This document shows positions 24,549 to 32,950 of a stretch of DNA of 64,000 nt, one piece after another. The DNA comes from Candidatus Methylumidiphilus alinenensis (lineage in GTDB: Bacteria > Pseudomonadota > Gammaproteobacteria > Methylococcales > Methylococcaceae), in assembly GCA_003242955.1 (NCBI GenBank), contig QJPH01000187.1:1-64000 (forward strand). Reading direction: 5' to 3'. A model generated the notes under the pieces. The model saw only the letters and a program-made list of their open reading frames with translations, had not been told where the DNA came from and did not search any database. Both the position numbers and the translations under genes were made by a program. Position 1 is the stretch's first letter. Every line of letters begins with the position of its first letter.

Positions 24549-24749
24549 TTAGGCTTGATCACGTGTTCTGAGCAACATGGCATTTCGGCTGATTTCCTCA
24601 ATACTCGACTCATCATCCAGCCCTTGCCGCCACTTTGTATAATCGAAGCGTTCTCTTTGAATTAAGGAAATAAACCTTTCAGCCTCCACATCACCAAGAT
24701 ATTGAGACAAGATATGGATGCCTTGTTGCTTTATCTCTGTAAATTTCAT
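24549..24749 (-). CDS. Conserved small hypothetical protein, 66 aa
   Basis: 66 residues beginning MKFTEIKQQGIHILSQYLGD, soluble and helical. It resembles a widespread group of short uncharacterised proteins starting with a similar KxTEI--GI-IL--YLG pattern; no function is assigned. Its ATG lies three bases after the hemW stop, so it is probably the second gene of the hemW transcript. Confidence 0.7.
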   Translation of the reverse strand: MKFTEIKQQGIHILSQYLGDVEAERFISLIQRERFDYTKWRQGLDDESSIEEISRNAMLLRTRDQA

Positions 24750-24752
24750 CTT

Positions 24753-25895
24753 CTATATAAACTTTCCCAACACATCATCCAAAAAATTCCAGCCCTTGTC
24801 CGTACAGCGTATAAAACCTTCACACTTCTCCAACAAGGCATCTTCTAAGCACTGTGAAAGCGCCGGTTCAAGCGCATTCATGGGCAGTCCGGTGCGGTCG
24901 GTGAACTCCTCCTCCCCAAAGCCTTCCCTCAAGCGTAGGTGGTTCATCATAAATTCCAGAGGCAACTCGTGTTTTTCCAACACATCGCACCCCCCTATGC
25001 TCGCTAAAGTGCCTGCGGTTTCCAAATAACGGGCCGGGTGACGGATTTTCCAAGTACGGGTAATGTTACCAGAAGTATCGGTGAGTTTCCCATGGGCACC
25101 AGCGCCTATCCCTAAATAATCGCCAAAACGCCAATAGTTTACGTTATGGCTACAGCGGAAACCCTCTCTGGAATAAGCGGAAACCTCGTATTGGTGATAA
25201 CCCCTTTCAGCCAGCAGTGCTTGGCAGGCTTCCTGTATTCTCCATAGGGTGTCGTCTTCGGGAAGCGAGGGCGGGTATCTATGAAACAACGTGTTAGGCT
25301 CCAAGGTCAGTTGGTAAAACGACAAGTGCATGGGTTGAAACTCCATCGCACAGAGAATGTCGTCCAGCGCCTCCTCGCGTGTTTGGCTAGGCAGGCCGAA
25401 CATCAAATCCAGATTGAAGTTGGTAAAACCAGACGCTTTGGCAATTTCGACGGCAAGCTTGGCTTCCTGGCTGTCGTGGATGCGGCCCAAAGCCTGTAAA
25501 TGCCCATCATTGAAGCTTTGTATCCCGATGGACAGACGGTTGATGCCAGCATCGCGGAAACCTTTGAATTTGCTGCTTTCTGCCGTGCCGGGGTTGGCTT
25601 CGAGAGTGATTTCCGCTTGACTTTCGATAGGTAGCCGTGCGGCGATGCCGTCCAGCAAGGCACGGATGGCCTCCGCACTGAACAAGCTGGGTGTGCCACC
25701 GCCGATGAACACGGTTGACACTGTACGCCCTGCGACCTTAGTCAAATCCTGTTCCAGATCGGCTAATAACGCTACGACATAAGCTGCTTCGGGCAGACTG
25801 CCGGTCGCCGCGTGGGAGTTGAAATCGCAATAAGGACACTTGCGGACGCACCAGGGTATATGGATGTAGAGGCTTAAGGGGGGGAAGGCATGCAT
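24753..25895 (-). CDS. hemW: Heme chaperone HemW (radical SAM)
   Basis: 380 residues. The radical-SAM cluster motif CxxxCxxC is at residues 16-23 (HIPWCVRKCPYCDFN), followed by GGGTPS. The HNxxYW motif (CSHNVNYWRFGDYLGIGAGA) distinguishes HemW from the coproporphyrinogen oxidase HemN. HemW binds heme and delivers it to respiratory enzymes. The C-terminal HemN domain is complete. Length fits. The ATG has only a weak ribosome-binding site. Confidence 0.92.
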   Translation of the reverse strand: MHAFPPLSLYIHIPWCVRKCPYCDFNSHAATGSLPEAAYVVALLADLEQDLTKVAGRTVSTVFIGGGTPSLFSAEAIRALLDGIAARLPIESQAEITLEANPGTAESSKFKGFRDAGINRLSIGIQSFNDGHLQALGRIHDSQEAKLAVEIAKASGFTNFNLDLMFGLPSQTREEALDDILCAMEFQPMHLSFYQLTLEPNTLFHRYPPSLPEDDTLWRIQEACQALLAERGYHQYEVSAYSREGFRCSHNVNYWRFGDYLGIGAGAHGKLTDTSGNITRTWKIRHPARYLETAGTLASIGGCDVLEKHELPLEFMMNHLRLREGFGEEEFTDRTGLPMNALEPALSQCLEDALLEKCEGFIRCTDKGWNFLDDVLGKFI

Positions 25896-25917
25896 ATCAA
25901 AGGTAATTTAATGGCTA

Positions 25918-26309
25918 GACCGATTCGGTTTTAAAAACCGAGTCGGCCTTTCTGTGCCGGACGGGGAATTTTAACTCAAACTCATGTGAATTTCGTCATT
26001 CCAGCATAGAAGCAGCAATTCTCATTTTGAACTAAACCGGGCGGGTTTGGAACCCGCCCCTACGATTCGACATTCCGCATCCTGTTCATAATACATTGAT
26101 AATTCAAAATTAAATCGCCTCTGTAGGGGCGGGTTCCAAACCCGCCCTTACAATCTTTGCCAAATTGAGAATTGCTGGCATGGAAGGGTGAATATTGCTC
26201 AATAATATCAATGCTTTATTTTTGACTGTGCGAGAAAGTTGATTGCTAAAGCCCAAGCCGCTTTATCCTGTTACAATTCTGCCATTCGTCAACCAATAGG
26301 TGCTATTTT
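25918..26309. repeat. Repeat-filled region upstream of hoxF
   Basis: Three repeats and no gene. A small palindrome at 25918-25948 (CCGATTCGG, loop, CCGAGTCGG) is related to one at 56935-56965. Then two R2 repeats in opposite orientation (26041-26062 and 26123-26150), with inverted AGCAATTCTCATTTT / GAGAATTGCTGG arms outside them (about 26012-26026 and 26166-26178), form one composite palindrome of about 165 bp. The remaining 130 bp before hoxF should hold its promoter, which I cannot place. Confidence 0.75.
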
Positions 26310-28139
26310 ATGACTTGGTCCGAAACCGAACAGGATAAAATTTTAGGCTTTGTGCGCAAGCATGACAGCAAGCCAACCCAATTGTTGCAAATACTGCGAG
26401 ATGTGCAGGAGGAATTCCATTGCGTACCAACCGATGCAAGGGAGAACATCGCCAACGAACTGAAGATACCCCGCACCCAAGTGCAAGAGGTAATTGAGTT
26501 TTATAGCCTACTTTCCTTAGAACAACAAGGCCGCTTCCACATTTTGCTCAGCGACTCCATTACCGACCAGATGATGGGTAGCCGCAAACTGATGGATTAT
26601 TTTTCCGCCAAGCTGGGGGTTGAACCGGGCCAAACACGCGCCGATGGCCGGGTGAGCCTTGGTTTCACCTCTTGCACAGGTCTGTGTGACCAAGGGCCTG
26701 CCGGACTAGTCAATGGCCATTGGCTATCGCGATTGAACGGAGATCGCATTGACAGTATCGCCGAATTGGTGGAGCGTGATGTGCCTGTGGAAAACTGGCC
26801 CGAAGAGTTCTTCAAGATAGAAGACAATATTCAATATCCCGGCCTGTTGCTAGAAAACCCTATTGAAGTGGGTGCGGCTTTGAGGCAGGCGGTTCGCAAT
26901 GGGTTTGACGAAATATTTGAGGAGATTAACCGTTCCGGTCTGCGCGGGCGTGGGGGGGCGGGTTTTGAGACCGCATGGAAATGGAGGTACTGCGCAGAGG
27001 GGCCGGAAGACCTTAATGGATTGCCGATTGCAGGGCAGCATGAGCGCTATGTGATTTGCAACGCCGACGAAGGGGAGCCGGGTACATTCAAAGACCGCAT
27101 ACTCCTCAATAGCCATGCTCACCAAGTTTTTGAAGGCATGACGGTCTGTGCCGGCGTTGTTGGGGCAAAGCAAGGGTTTCTCTATCTGCGGGGCGAATAC
27201 CTCCATCTGCGCCCTCAACTGGAAGCGGTGCTGGCTGACCGTCGTCGAAAAAACCTTCTGGGCGACAGCATTCTCGGTAGGCAGGGCTTTGATTTTGATA
27301 TCGAAATCTATATGGGTGCAGGTGCCTATGTCTGTGGTGAAGAGTCGGCCTTGATCGAATCCTTAGAAGGCAAACGCGGCATCCCTCGCATCCGTCCCCC
27401 TTACCCGGTGGTCAGCGGCTATTTAGGCAAGCCTACCGTGGTCAACAATGTGGAAACCTTTGCCTGCGTTGCAGCCATTGCCTTGTACGGGGGGGCTTGG
27501 TTTGCCACTCATGGCACGGAGAAATCCAAGGGCAGTAAAATAATCAGTGTAAGCGGCAACTGCGAACGCCCCGGCATTTACGAATACGACTTTGGCGTCA
27601 CCATCGCCGAGATACTTCTCGATTGCGGCGCGGAAAATACCCTGGCTGTCCAAGTCGGAGGGCCGTCGGGGAGCATCATCTCGGGGCGGGAATACCATCG
27701 TCAGTTGGCCTTTGAGGATTTGGCCACAGGTGGCTCGTTCATGGTTTTCGACAAAAGCTGCGATATTTTAGATATCGTCCGCAATTTCACCCACTTTTTT
27801 GCCCATGAAAGCTGTGGATTTTGCACCCCTTGCCGAGTTGGCACGACCCTACTGAAGAACGAAGTAGACAAGATATGCGAAGGTCACTCCGCTGCTTTAG
27901 ACCTAGTTGGAATGGCCAGCCTTGCCCGGTTCATCAAAACCACCAGCCATTGCGGACTTGGGCAATCCGCCGCCAACCCAGTTTTGAGCACATTATCGCA
28001 TTTCCCCGATGCCTACAAGGCCCGTCTCAAGGATGTTAGCTTCGAGCCAGGGTTTGATTTGGACGAGTCATTGGAAACCGCCAGACGGATGAGTGCGCGG
28101 GACGATGCCATGGCCCATTTGGAACAGGAGGGAATATGA
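26310..28139 (+). CDS. hoxF: NAD-reducing hydrogenase diaphorase subunit HoxF
   Basis: 609 residues, a fusion of NuoE-like (1-170) and NuoF-like (180-600) domains, as in group 3d bidirectional hydrogenases. FMN/NAD sites are GLRGRGGAGFETAWKW and NADEGEPGTFKDR; the [4Fe-4S] ligands are in SCGFCTPCRVGTTLL plus a later Cys. In the NuoE-like part only the second cysteine pair (TSCTGLCDQGP) is present; the first pair is replaced (LLSDSITDQMMGS), so a standard [2Fe-2S] site there is doubtful. The subunit transfers electrons between NAD(H) and the hydrogenase module. It overlaps hoxU by ATGA. Confidence 0.93.
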   Translation: MTWSETEQDKILGFVRKHDSKPTQLLQILRDVQEEFHCVPTDARENIANELKIPRTQVQEVIEFYSLLSLEQQGRFHILLSDSITDQMMGSRKLMDYFSAKLGVEPGQTRADGRVSLGFTSCTGLCDQGPAGLVNGHWLSRLNGDRIDSIAELVERDVPVENWPEEFFKIEDNIQYPGLLLENPIEVGAALRQAVRNGFDEIFEEINRSGLRGRGGAGFETAWKWRYCAEGPEDLNGLPIAGQHERYVICNADEGEPGTFKDRILLNSHAHQVFEGMTVCAGVVGAKQGFLYLRGEYLHLRPQLEAVLADRRRKNLLGDSILGRQGFDFDIEIYMGAGAYVCGEESALIESLEGKRGIPRIRPPYPVVSGYLGKPTVVNNVETFACVAAIALYGGAWFATHGTEKSKGSKIISVSGNCERPGIYEYDFGVTIAEILLDCGAENTLAVQVGGPSGSIISGREYHRQLAFEDLATGGSFMVFDKSCDILDIVRNFTHFFAHESCGFCTPCRVGTTLLKNEVDKICEGHSAALDLVGMASLARFIKTTSHCGLGQSAANPVLSTLSHFPDAYKARLKDVSFEPGFDLDESLETARRMSARDDAMAHLEQEGI

Positions 28140-28867
28140 GTAAAAATACATTAACCATTGACGGGAAGCCGGTCTCGTTTAAAGATGGGGACACCATCAT
28201 GGAAGCGGCGATCCGTGCGGGCATTTACATTCCGCACCTTTGTCACAATCCCGAGCTAATCCCCCAGGGCAACTGCAGGCTATGCGAGGTAAAAATAAAC
28301 GGTCGCAACAGCTCCGCCTGCACCTTTCCTGCCGCCGAGGGTCAAAACATTTTGAACAATACCAAGGAGTTGAACGAAAATCGGCGCACCATCATCCAGA
28401 TGTTGTTCGTCGAAGGCAACCATCTCTGCCCTGGTTGCGAGAAAAGCGGCAATTGTAAACTTCAAGCGATTGCCTATTCGCTGAATATGCTGGATAACCG
28501 CTTTCCACTGTTTTACCCCAAACGGGAGACAGACTCATCACACCCGGACATTCTGCTTGACCGCAACCGCTGTATTTTTTGCGAAATGTGTGTGCGGGCC
28601 AGCCATGAAGTGGATGGCAAAGACGTTTTTGCCATTTCCGGGCGCGGCATCAACAACCACCTGATAGTCAATTCACCCAGTGGTCAACTCAAGGATAGCA
28701 GCATGGAAGCCACCGACAAGGCTGCCCATGTGTGTCCGGTCGGCGCTATCATCGTCAAGCGGCATGGCTTCGAAATTCCGATTGGTCAGCGCATCTACGA
28801 CAACAAGCCTATTGGGGAAGTGTCAATGGCCGCAGGAATGGCACAGGAGGAAAAGAACCATGGCTAA
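28136..28867 (+). CDS. hoxU: NAD-reducing hydrogenase diaphorase subunit HoxU
   Basis: 243 residues resembling the N-terminal part of NuoG. [2Fe-2S] ligands lie in PHLCHNPELIPQGNCRLC plus a later Cys; the His-containing region GNHLCPGCEKSGNCKLQ and the ferredoxin-like CIFCEMC...CPVG supply further clusters. It relays electrons between HoxF and HoxY. The start overlaps the hoxF stop (ATGA) and its stop overlaps hoxY by 8 bp, typical of an operon with fixed stoichiometry. Confidence 0.94.
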   Translation: MSKNTLTIDGKPVSFKDGDTIMEAAIRAGIYIPHLCHNPELIPQGNCRLCEVKINGRNSSACTFPAAEGQNILNNTKELNENRRTIIQMLFVEGNHLCPGCEKSGNCKLQAIAYSLNMLDNRFPLFYPKRETDSSHPDILLDRNRCIFCEMCVRASHEVDGKDVFAISGRGINNHLIVNSPSGQLKDSSMEATDKAAHVCPVGAIIVKRHGFEIPIGQRIYDNKPIGEVSMAAGMAQEEKNHG

Positions 28868-29399
28868 GTTGAAAGTCGCCACCACCTCCCTAGGCGGGTG
28901 TTTTGGCTGCCACATGTCTTTTCTTGACATTGATGAACGCATCGTCGATTTGGCCGAGGTCATTGAATTTGACCGTTCACCGTTTACCGATATCAAGCAC
29001 TGTAGCGAGATTGTGGACATTGGCCTGATTGAGGGTGGCGTCTGTAACAGCGAAAATGTCCACACCCTGCGCGAGTTCCGCAAGTCCTGCAAAATTCTTG
29101 TGGCTATCGGTGCTTGTGCCATCAATGGCGGTTTGCCGGCCATGCGAAATTTCGTGCCTTTGGAAGAATGCCTTGCCGAAGCCTATCTCACTGGCGAAGG
29201 CTTGGAGAACCCTCAAGTCCCCAACGACATAGAATTGCCATTGCTTCTCGATAAAGTCCATCCCATTCATGAATTGGTCAAGGTGGATTACTTCCTGCCC
29301 GGTTGCCCGCCTTCGGCTAATGCCTTCTGGAAATTCCTTACCGATTTGGCGGCCGGCAAAAAGCCCGCACTGCCTTATGAATTGGTGCATTATGACTAA
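28860..29399 (+). CDS. hoxY: Hydrogenase small subunit HoxY
   Basis: 179 residues from the ATG at 28860 (GAGGAAAAG upstream). The proximal [4Fe-4S] ligands are visible: GGCFGCHMSFLD, GACAINGGLPAMRN and PGCPPSANAFW. HoxY normally pairs with the NiFe large subunit HoxH, which should follow. Instead a 15-codon reading frame overlaps its stop by 8 bp and a 118-residue unrelated protein follows. No hoxH or hyp maturation gene is found in the window. Confidence 0.94.
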   Translation: MAKLKVATTSLGGCFGCHMSFLDIDERIVDLAEVIEFDRSPFTDIKHCSEIVDIGLIEGGVCNSENVHTLREFRKSCKILVAIGACAINGGLPAMRNFVPLEECLAEAYLTGEGLENPQVPNDIELPLLLDKVHPIHELVKVDYFLPGCPPSANAFWKFLTDLAAGKKPALPYELVHYD

Positions 29400-29439
29400 G
29401 CATCCTTTACAACTCACGATTGAAATGTGGTCCCCATGA
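29392..29439 (+). other. 15-codon frame at the expected hoxH start position
   Basis: Starts with ATG at 29392 inside the end of hoxY (overlap ATGACTAA) and stops at 29437-29439, where TGA overlaps the ATG of the next gene. It encodes MTKHPLQLTIEMWSP. Both overlaps are those of a true operon gene, yet the product is far too short and does not look like the HoxH N-terminus. It may be the scar of a deleted gene or a translational-coupling leader. Confidence 0.45.
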
Positions 29440-29789
29440 TAAGCAAAGAACGCCTTGACGAGATATTCGATAGTCTGGGGTCTAATCTCAGGCTGCGTAC
29501 CCCGGATCTCTGCGTGAAAATCCTCCATCAAGTCGCCCGTGAATCCGAGCAAGCTAGTTTAAAGGCTTTGGGTGAACACGACTTATGCGCCATAAGCTAC
29601 GAAGATCCCAAAGAATTGATTTGGCGGCGTCAACATTGGGCCGATTTGATTTACCGCTCCGACAATGGCGGTAAGCTTTTGCCCCGGCTGCTGCGCATGG
29701 CCATGGTCAAAGTCAATATCCACACCTCGGCCTTGGTTGGGCAGGCGGTGGCTTACAAAATTGATTGCAATTGGTATGTGCGGCAGTGA
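29436..29789 (+). CDS. Hypothetical protein in the hox operon, 117 aa
   Basis: No family recognised. From the ATG at 29436 it reads MISKERLDEIFDSLGSNLRL and continues as a soluble, mostly helical protein with three cysteines and a basic LLPRLLRMAMVKVN stretch. A GTG at 29427 is an alternative start. It occupies the place where hoxH is normally found and is joined to the operon by the ATGA overlap at 29436-29439. A role in or beside the HoxFUY complex is an inference from position only. Confidence 0.65.
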   Translation: MISKERLDEIFDSLGSNLRLRTPDLCVKILHQVARESEQASLKALGEHDLCAISYEDPKELIWRRQHWADLIYRSDNGGKLLPRLLRMAMVKVNIHTSALVGQAVAYKIDCNWYVRQ

Positions 29790-29869
29790 GTTGGAAATAT
29801 TGCTGTCAATTTAGGGAAAATAGGCGCATCATGGTTATGAGTTAGATTTCGATTAATCCAAGGAGCACG

Positions 29870-29947
29870 ATGATGAAAGCTCAAATGAAAGGCAACAGCC
29901 CCCGCAAGGAAAGCAAGGGGAAGACCAAACGCAAGCCGGTAAAATGA
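29870..29947 (+). CDS. Very small basic peptide, 25 aa
   Basis: Encodes 25 residues, of which about ten are Lys or Arg (MMKAQMKGNSPRKES, then a lysine-rich end). A strong AAGGAG lies four bases before the first ATG and seven before the second, and about 80 bp separate it from the preceding gene. No hydrophobic segment, so not a membrane peptide; a nucleic-acid-binding peptide is conceivable. The good ribosome-binding site is the main support. Confidence 0.5.
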   Translation: MMKAQMKGNSPRKESKGKTKRKPVK

Positions 29948-30031
29948 CAATTAAGTTATTCCTAACTAATAGTGTCTCTGACCGCCAACCCGTGGTTGAT
30001 TAGTGGCAGCGCTAAATTTTGAGGGACAGAT

Positions 30032-30418
30032 ATGGCAAAAGTATTGGATGCGCCCCCTTGGTGGGGTTACAGCAAAGAGCATGGATGGGTGGTTCTTGAC
30101 CGGACGCTTCATAGCAATAAATCGGGTTTGATTGCCGATTTCTTTTTCTGCCGTTGCAACGACAGTTCCACCTACATCGACAAACGCAGCAAGTGGGTTG
30201 CGCCGCATTATGTCTATGCTTCAATTTACATTAGTTCTTTGCCGCCCTCCGAAAGTGAGGCAGCGGCGGCAGATTTCCAACTGCTGAAAGCCCGATGGCC
30301 TGAATTTCACGATGTAATCGCCAAGGAATACAAGGAATGGGAGGACGAATTGCTACAGAGGGAACATGATCGCGTGGCAGTGGAAGGCAACAGAAAGATA
30401 GTCAAAGCCCGAAGGTGA
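30032..30418 (+). CDS. Hypothetical protein, 128 aa
   Basis: No family recognised. 128 residues, soluble, rich in aromatic residues near the N-terminus (PPWWGYSKEHGWVVLDR) with FFFCRC at about 48-53 and a charged helical C-terminal third ending in a basic tail. GAGGGA five bases before the ATG supports the start. It stands alone between the hox operon and a repeat-rich gap. Confidence 0.65.
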   Translation: MAKVLDAPPWWGYSKEHGWVVLDRTLHSNKSGLIADFFFCRCNDSSTYIDKRSKWVAPHYVYASIYISSLPPSESEAAAADFQLLKARWPEFHDVIAKEYKEWEDELLQREHDRVAVEGNRKIVKARR

Positions 30419-30824
30419 TGTTTTGATTGTTTGATCGTTCCCACGGTTTCCTGTGCTGCTATTAAGTCAATCTGCCATACTTGAACCTCGAAGGGCGGAA
30501 TAGCCGGTACACCGGCGTATTGCGCCGCATGGATGCCATTCTCATTCGGCGCAATACGCGGAGTACCGCTACGCCCTTACGGCCCTGTAGCCCGGATGGA
30601 GTCGCTTGCGGCGTAATCCGGGATAAACGGCCACAATTATTATTGCCAGATTTCAATAACCGCTGTACGGCGCAATCCGGGTTTTGCGGCTGGTTTTACC
30701 CGGATTGCACCCGCAAGAGCGGGTTTCATCCGGGCTACGGCCTACACGGTTGCGTAACGCCATTGCGCCCTTGCCATGTCATCAAGTGCCTATGAATTCC
30801 CCCGCCCTTTTGGGGTGGGGAAGT
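30419..30824. repeat. Repeat-filled intergenic region
   Basis: No gene. R3 REP copies lie at about 30588-30624 and in inverted, diverged form across 30660-30760. An imperfect palindrome of GGCGTATTGCGCC and GGCGCAATACGCGG lies at about 30514-30560. The last 40 bp contain the short palindrome CCCCCGCCC...GGGGTGGGG near the end of the convergent nitrilase gene. Confidence 0.7.
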
Positions 30825-31655
30825 TTAAAGGAATCGCACCGAATCCAGCCTTCGGTGAGTGAGGACCGGGAAAACTTCCCGGTAATGCTTTTGGCTTTCC
30901 AAGTCGATTTGCCCCACGGCCACGCCGGGTTCCGTACCCAGCCTCGCTACCACTGTACCCCAGGGGTCGACTATCATGCTGTTGCCGTAGGTTTCCCGCC
31001 CGTTTTCATGCACCCCGCCTTGCCCCGCAGCCACCACATAGGCAAGGTTTTCCACTGCCCGCGCACGAAGCAGCAATTCCCAATGCGCTGCACCCGTTTT
31101 GGCGGTGAATGCTGCGGGAACGGCAAGAATTTCCACCCCGGCATCCGCCAATTGCCGGTAGAGTTCAGGGAAGCGCAGATCGTAGCATACCGTCACACCC
31201 AGTTTGCCGAATGGCGAATCAATCACTAACGGGGTATTGCCGGCGTCAATGGTAGCAGACTCCCGGTATTGCTCTGTGCTGCCAGGCACGTCTACGTCAA
31301 ACAAATGGATTTTGTCGTAGCGGCCCACGCACACGCCCGAGTCGTCGAACACTAGGCTGCTGGCATGCACCTTGCCGGGTGACGAATGTATCGGTATGGT
31401 CCCACCGATCAGCCAGACCGAAGCGCTTGAAGCCAAGTCGGACAGGAAGTCTTGGATGGGTCCGTTGCCCTCGACTTCGGCGAATTGAAGCTTGTCAGTT
31501 TCCTGGTATCCCATCAGTGCAAGATTTTCAGGCAAAACGACGAGTCCGGCCCCCCTGTCGGCGGCTTTGGCAACGAGTGTGGCCACAGTTTTCAGGTTAG
31601 TTTTCACATCGGTACTGGCGGCAAATTGAATCGCCGCGACAAGATGTTCGGTCAT
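30825..31655 (-). CDS. Nitrilase-superfamily amidase, Nit1-like (deaminated glutathione amidase)
   Basis: 276 residues, a single carbon-nitrogen hydrolase domain with the full catalytic triad: Glu in LVVLPENLAL, Lys in GRYDKIHLFDVDVP and Cys in GVTVCYDLRFPE. The YDKIHLFDVDVP motif is typical of the Nit1/YbeM branch, which removes the amide from deaminated glutathione, a metabolite-repair role in the cytoplasm. TTAGGAG lies about ten bases before the ATG. Omega-amidase activity is the alternative. Confidence 0.88.
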   Translation of the reverse strand: MTEHLVAAIQFAASTDVKTNLKTVATLVAKAADRGAGLVVLPENLALMGYQETDKLQFAEVEGNGPIQDFLSDLASSASVWLIGGTIPIHSSPGKVHASSLVFDDSGVCVGRYDKIHLFDVDVPGSTEQYRESATIDAGNTPLVIDSPFGKLGVTVCYDLRFPELYRQLADAGVEILAVPAAFTAKTGAAHWELLLRARAVENLAYVVAAGQGGVHENGRETYGNSMIVDPWGTVVARLGTEPGVAVGQIDLESQKHYREVFPVLTHRRLDSVRFL

Positions 31656-31690
31656 ATTAGGGTTACTCCTAAAAAAATAGTTTTTTTAGC

Positions 31691-31975
31691 TCGTTCCCAA
31701 GCTCCAGCTTCACTGCCATTAAGTTAAGAAAAATCGCGTCGTTCCGGCAGGGAATGCCCGAACCCAGAGGCCATGGAGGGCAGGCTAGATTCACATCCCT
31801 GTGTTCTGGATACCGGCAATCCCTGCCGGTATGACGGCTTAACTTAATGGCAGTGAAGCTCCACTTGGGAACGCGGTCTTTGAAGCTCCTGCTTCCCGAG
31901 GAACGGTCAACGAGCAAGCAGGCGCTTGATAGGTAAGGGTTCCCAAGCTGGAGCTTGGGAACCAGCCAATTATTT
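31691..31975. repeat. R1 palindromes interrupted by element M2
   Basis: R1-type sequence at 31691-31710 (TCGTTCCCAAGCTCCAGCTT) continues at 31856-31875 after an inserted M2 element. A further R1-related stretch follows, and a complete R1 palindrome lies at 31938-31965 between the nitrilase and glutamine amidotransferase genes. Confidence 0.8.
31711..31855. mobile_element. MITE-like element M2, copy 1 (145 bp)
   Basis: Perfect 18-bp terminal inverted repeats: CACTGCCATTAAGTTAAG at 31711-31728 and its inverse at 31838-31855. Flanks AGCTCCAGCTT (31700-31710) and AAGCTCCACTT (31856-31866) look like a decayed 11-bp target duplication inside an R1 palindrome. The core contains TCGTTCCGGCAGGGA and its inverse, a palindrome also found at 53370-53545. 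No coding capacity. Confidence 0.82.
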
Positions 31976-32010
31976 TAACCAGATTAACGGCGTTACGGAA
32001 ATCGCCCAAT

Positions 32011-32784
32011 TTACAACAAAAAAACTGGCTCGCCTTCATAAAACATTAACAATTGACCAGGTGTCAAGGCAATCCAGGCTTCATTATCCGTCAAAGGGGC
32101 AGAGGCAATCACCGCTACTTTGTCGTTTTTACCCGCGACTTGGCTGAAGTCTACGGTGATGTCTTGGTCGATCAAATGAGCGTCGCCAAAAGGCGCTTTG
32201 CGGACTAAGTAATACAGCTTGGTGGAACAATGGGCGAACAAGAACTCGCCGTTGGACAACAGAAAATTGAAGGTTCCAAAAGATGATATATCACCAGCCA
32301 CTTTTCCTAAAAACCGGTATATTTCCAAACTGCCCGGATAGCCACTTGGAAACTCCCTGCTTATCCGTTCAAGCAGATGGCAAAAAGCCTGCTCACTGTC
32401 AGTTTGGCCGACGGGCCGAAATAATTCAAATTTTTCGGGATGGAAATTCTCCAAATTACCGTTGTGGGCAAATATCCAGTAACGCCCCCACAGTTCGCGC
32501 TGAAACGGATGACAATTCTCTAACGCGACGTGTCCTTGGGTCGCCTTGCGGATATGGGCTATGACGTTCTTCGAGTGGATCGGATATTTGCGCACGATAT
32601 CAGTCACCGGTGACTCGATTGTGGCTTTGGAGTCCAAAAAAACCCGACAACCCCGGCCTTCAAAGAAGGCAATGCCCCAACCGTCGCGATGGTGGTCGGT
32701 CAGCCCTCCCCGCACATGGAAGCCTTCAAAGGAAAAACAAATATCAGTTGGCACATTGCAGTTCATGCCGAGCAGTTGGCACAT
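32011..32784 (-). CDS. Class II glutamine amidotransferase, YafJ-like
   Basis: 257 residues from the ATG at 32784, chosen because it puts the nucleophile Cys at position 2 (MCQLLGMNCNVP) for exposure after Met removal; a GTG five codons upstream would bury it. Further family motifs: HRDGWGIAFFEG, VIAHIRKATQG and FAHNGNLE. Such stand-alone Ntn-hydrolase glutaminase domains release ammonia from glutamine or act on related amides; the physiological substrate is not established. Cytoplasmic. Confidence 0.88.
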   Translation of the reverse strand: MCQLLGMNCNVPTDICFSFEGFHVRGGLTDHHRDGWGIAFFEGRGCRVFLDSKATIESPVTDIVRKYPIHSKNVIAHIRKATQGHVALENCHPFQRELWGRYWIFAHNGNLENFHPEKFELFRPVGQTDSEQAFCHLLERISREFPSGYPGSLEIYRFLGKVAGDISSFGTFNFLLSNGEFLFAHCSTKLYYLVRKAPFGDAHLIDQDITVDFSQVAGKNDKVAVIASAPLTDNEAWIALTPGQLLMFYEGEPVFLL

Positions 32785-32950
32785 GGTTTTACCCGTCACA
32801 TTTTCCGATTATTCTGAACGATGATACCGCAAAATTTAGTAGGCGATAAAAAAATACGCTACGGTGTGATGGATAATATAAAATTAAGTTTATGTGGAAT
32901 TATCGTCACCGCACTCAATTTGTCCATAAACTAATTCACGAGGGTATGAA

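Noticed and set aside
30481-31229. Two overlapping plus-strand frames (104 and 181 codons)
   Set aside because: They run through REP repeats and lie antisense to the nitrilase gene.
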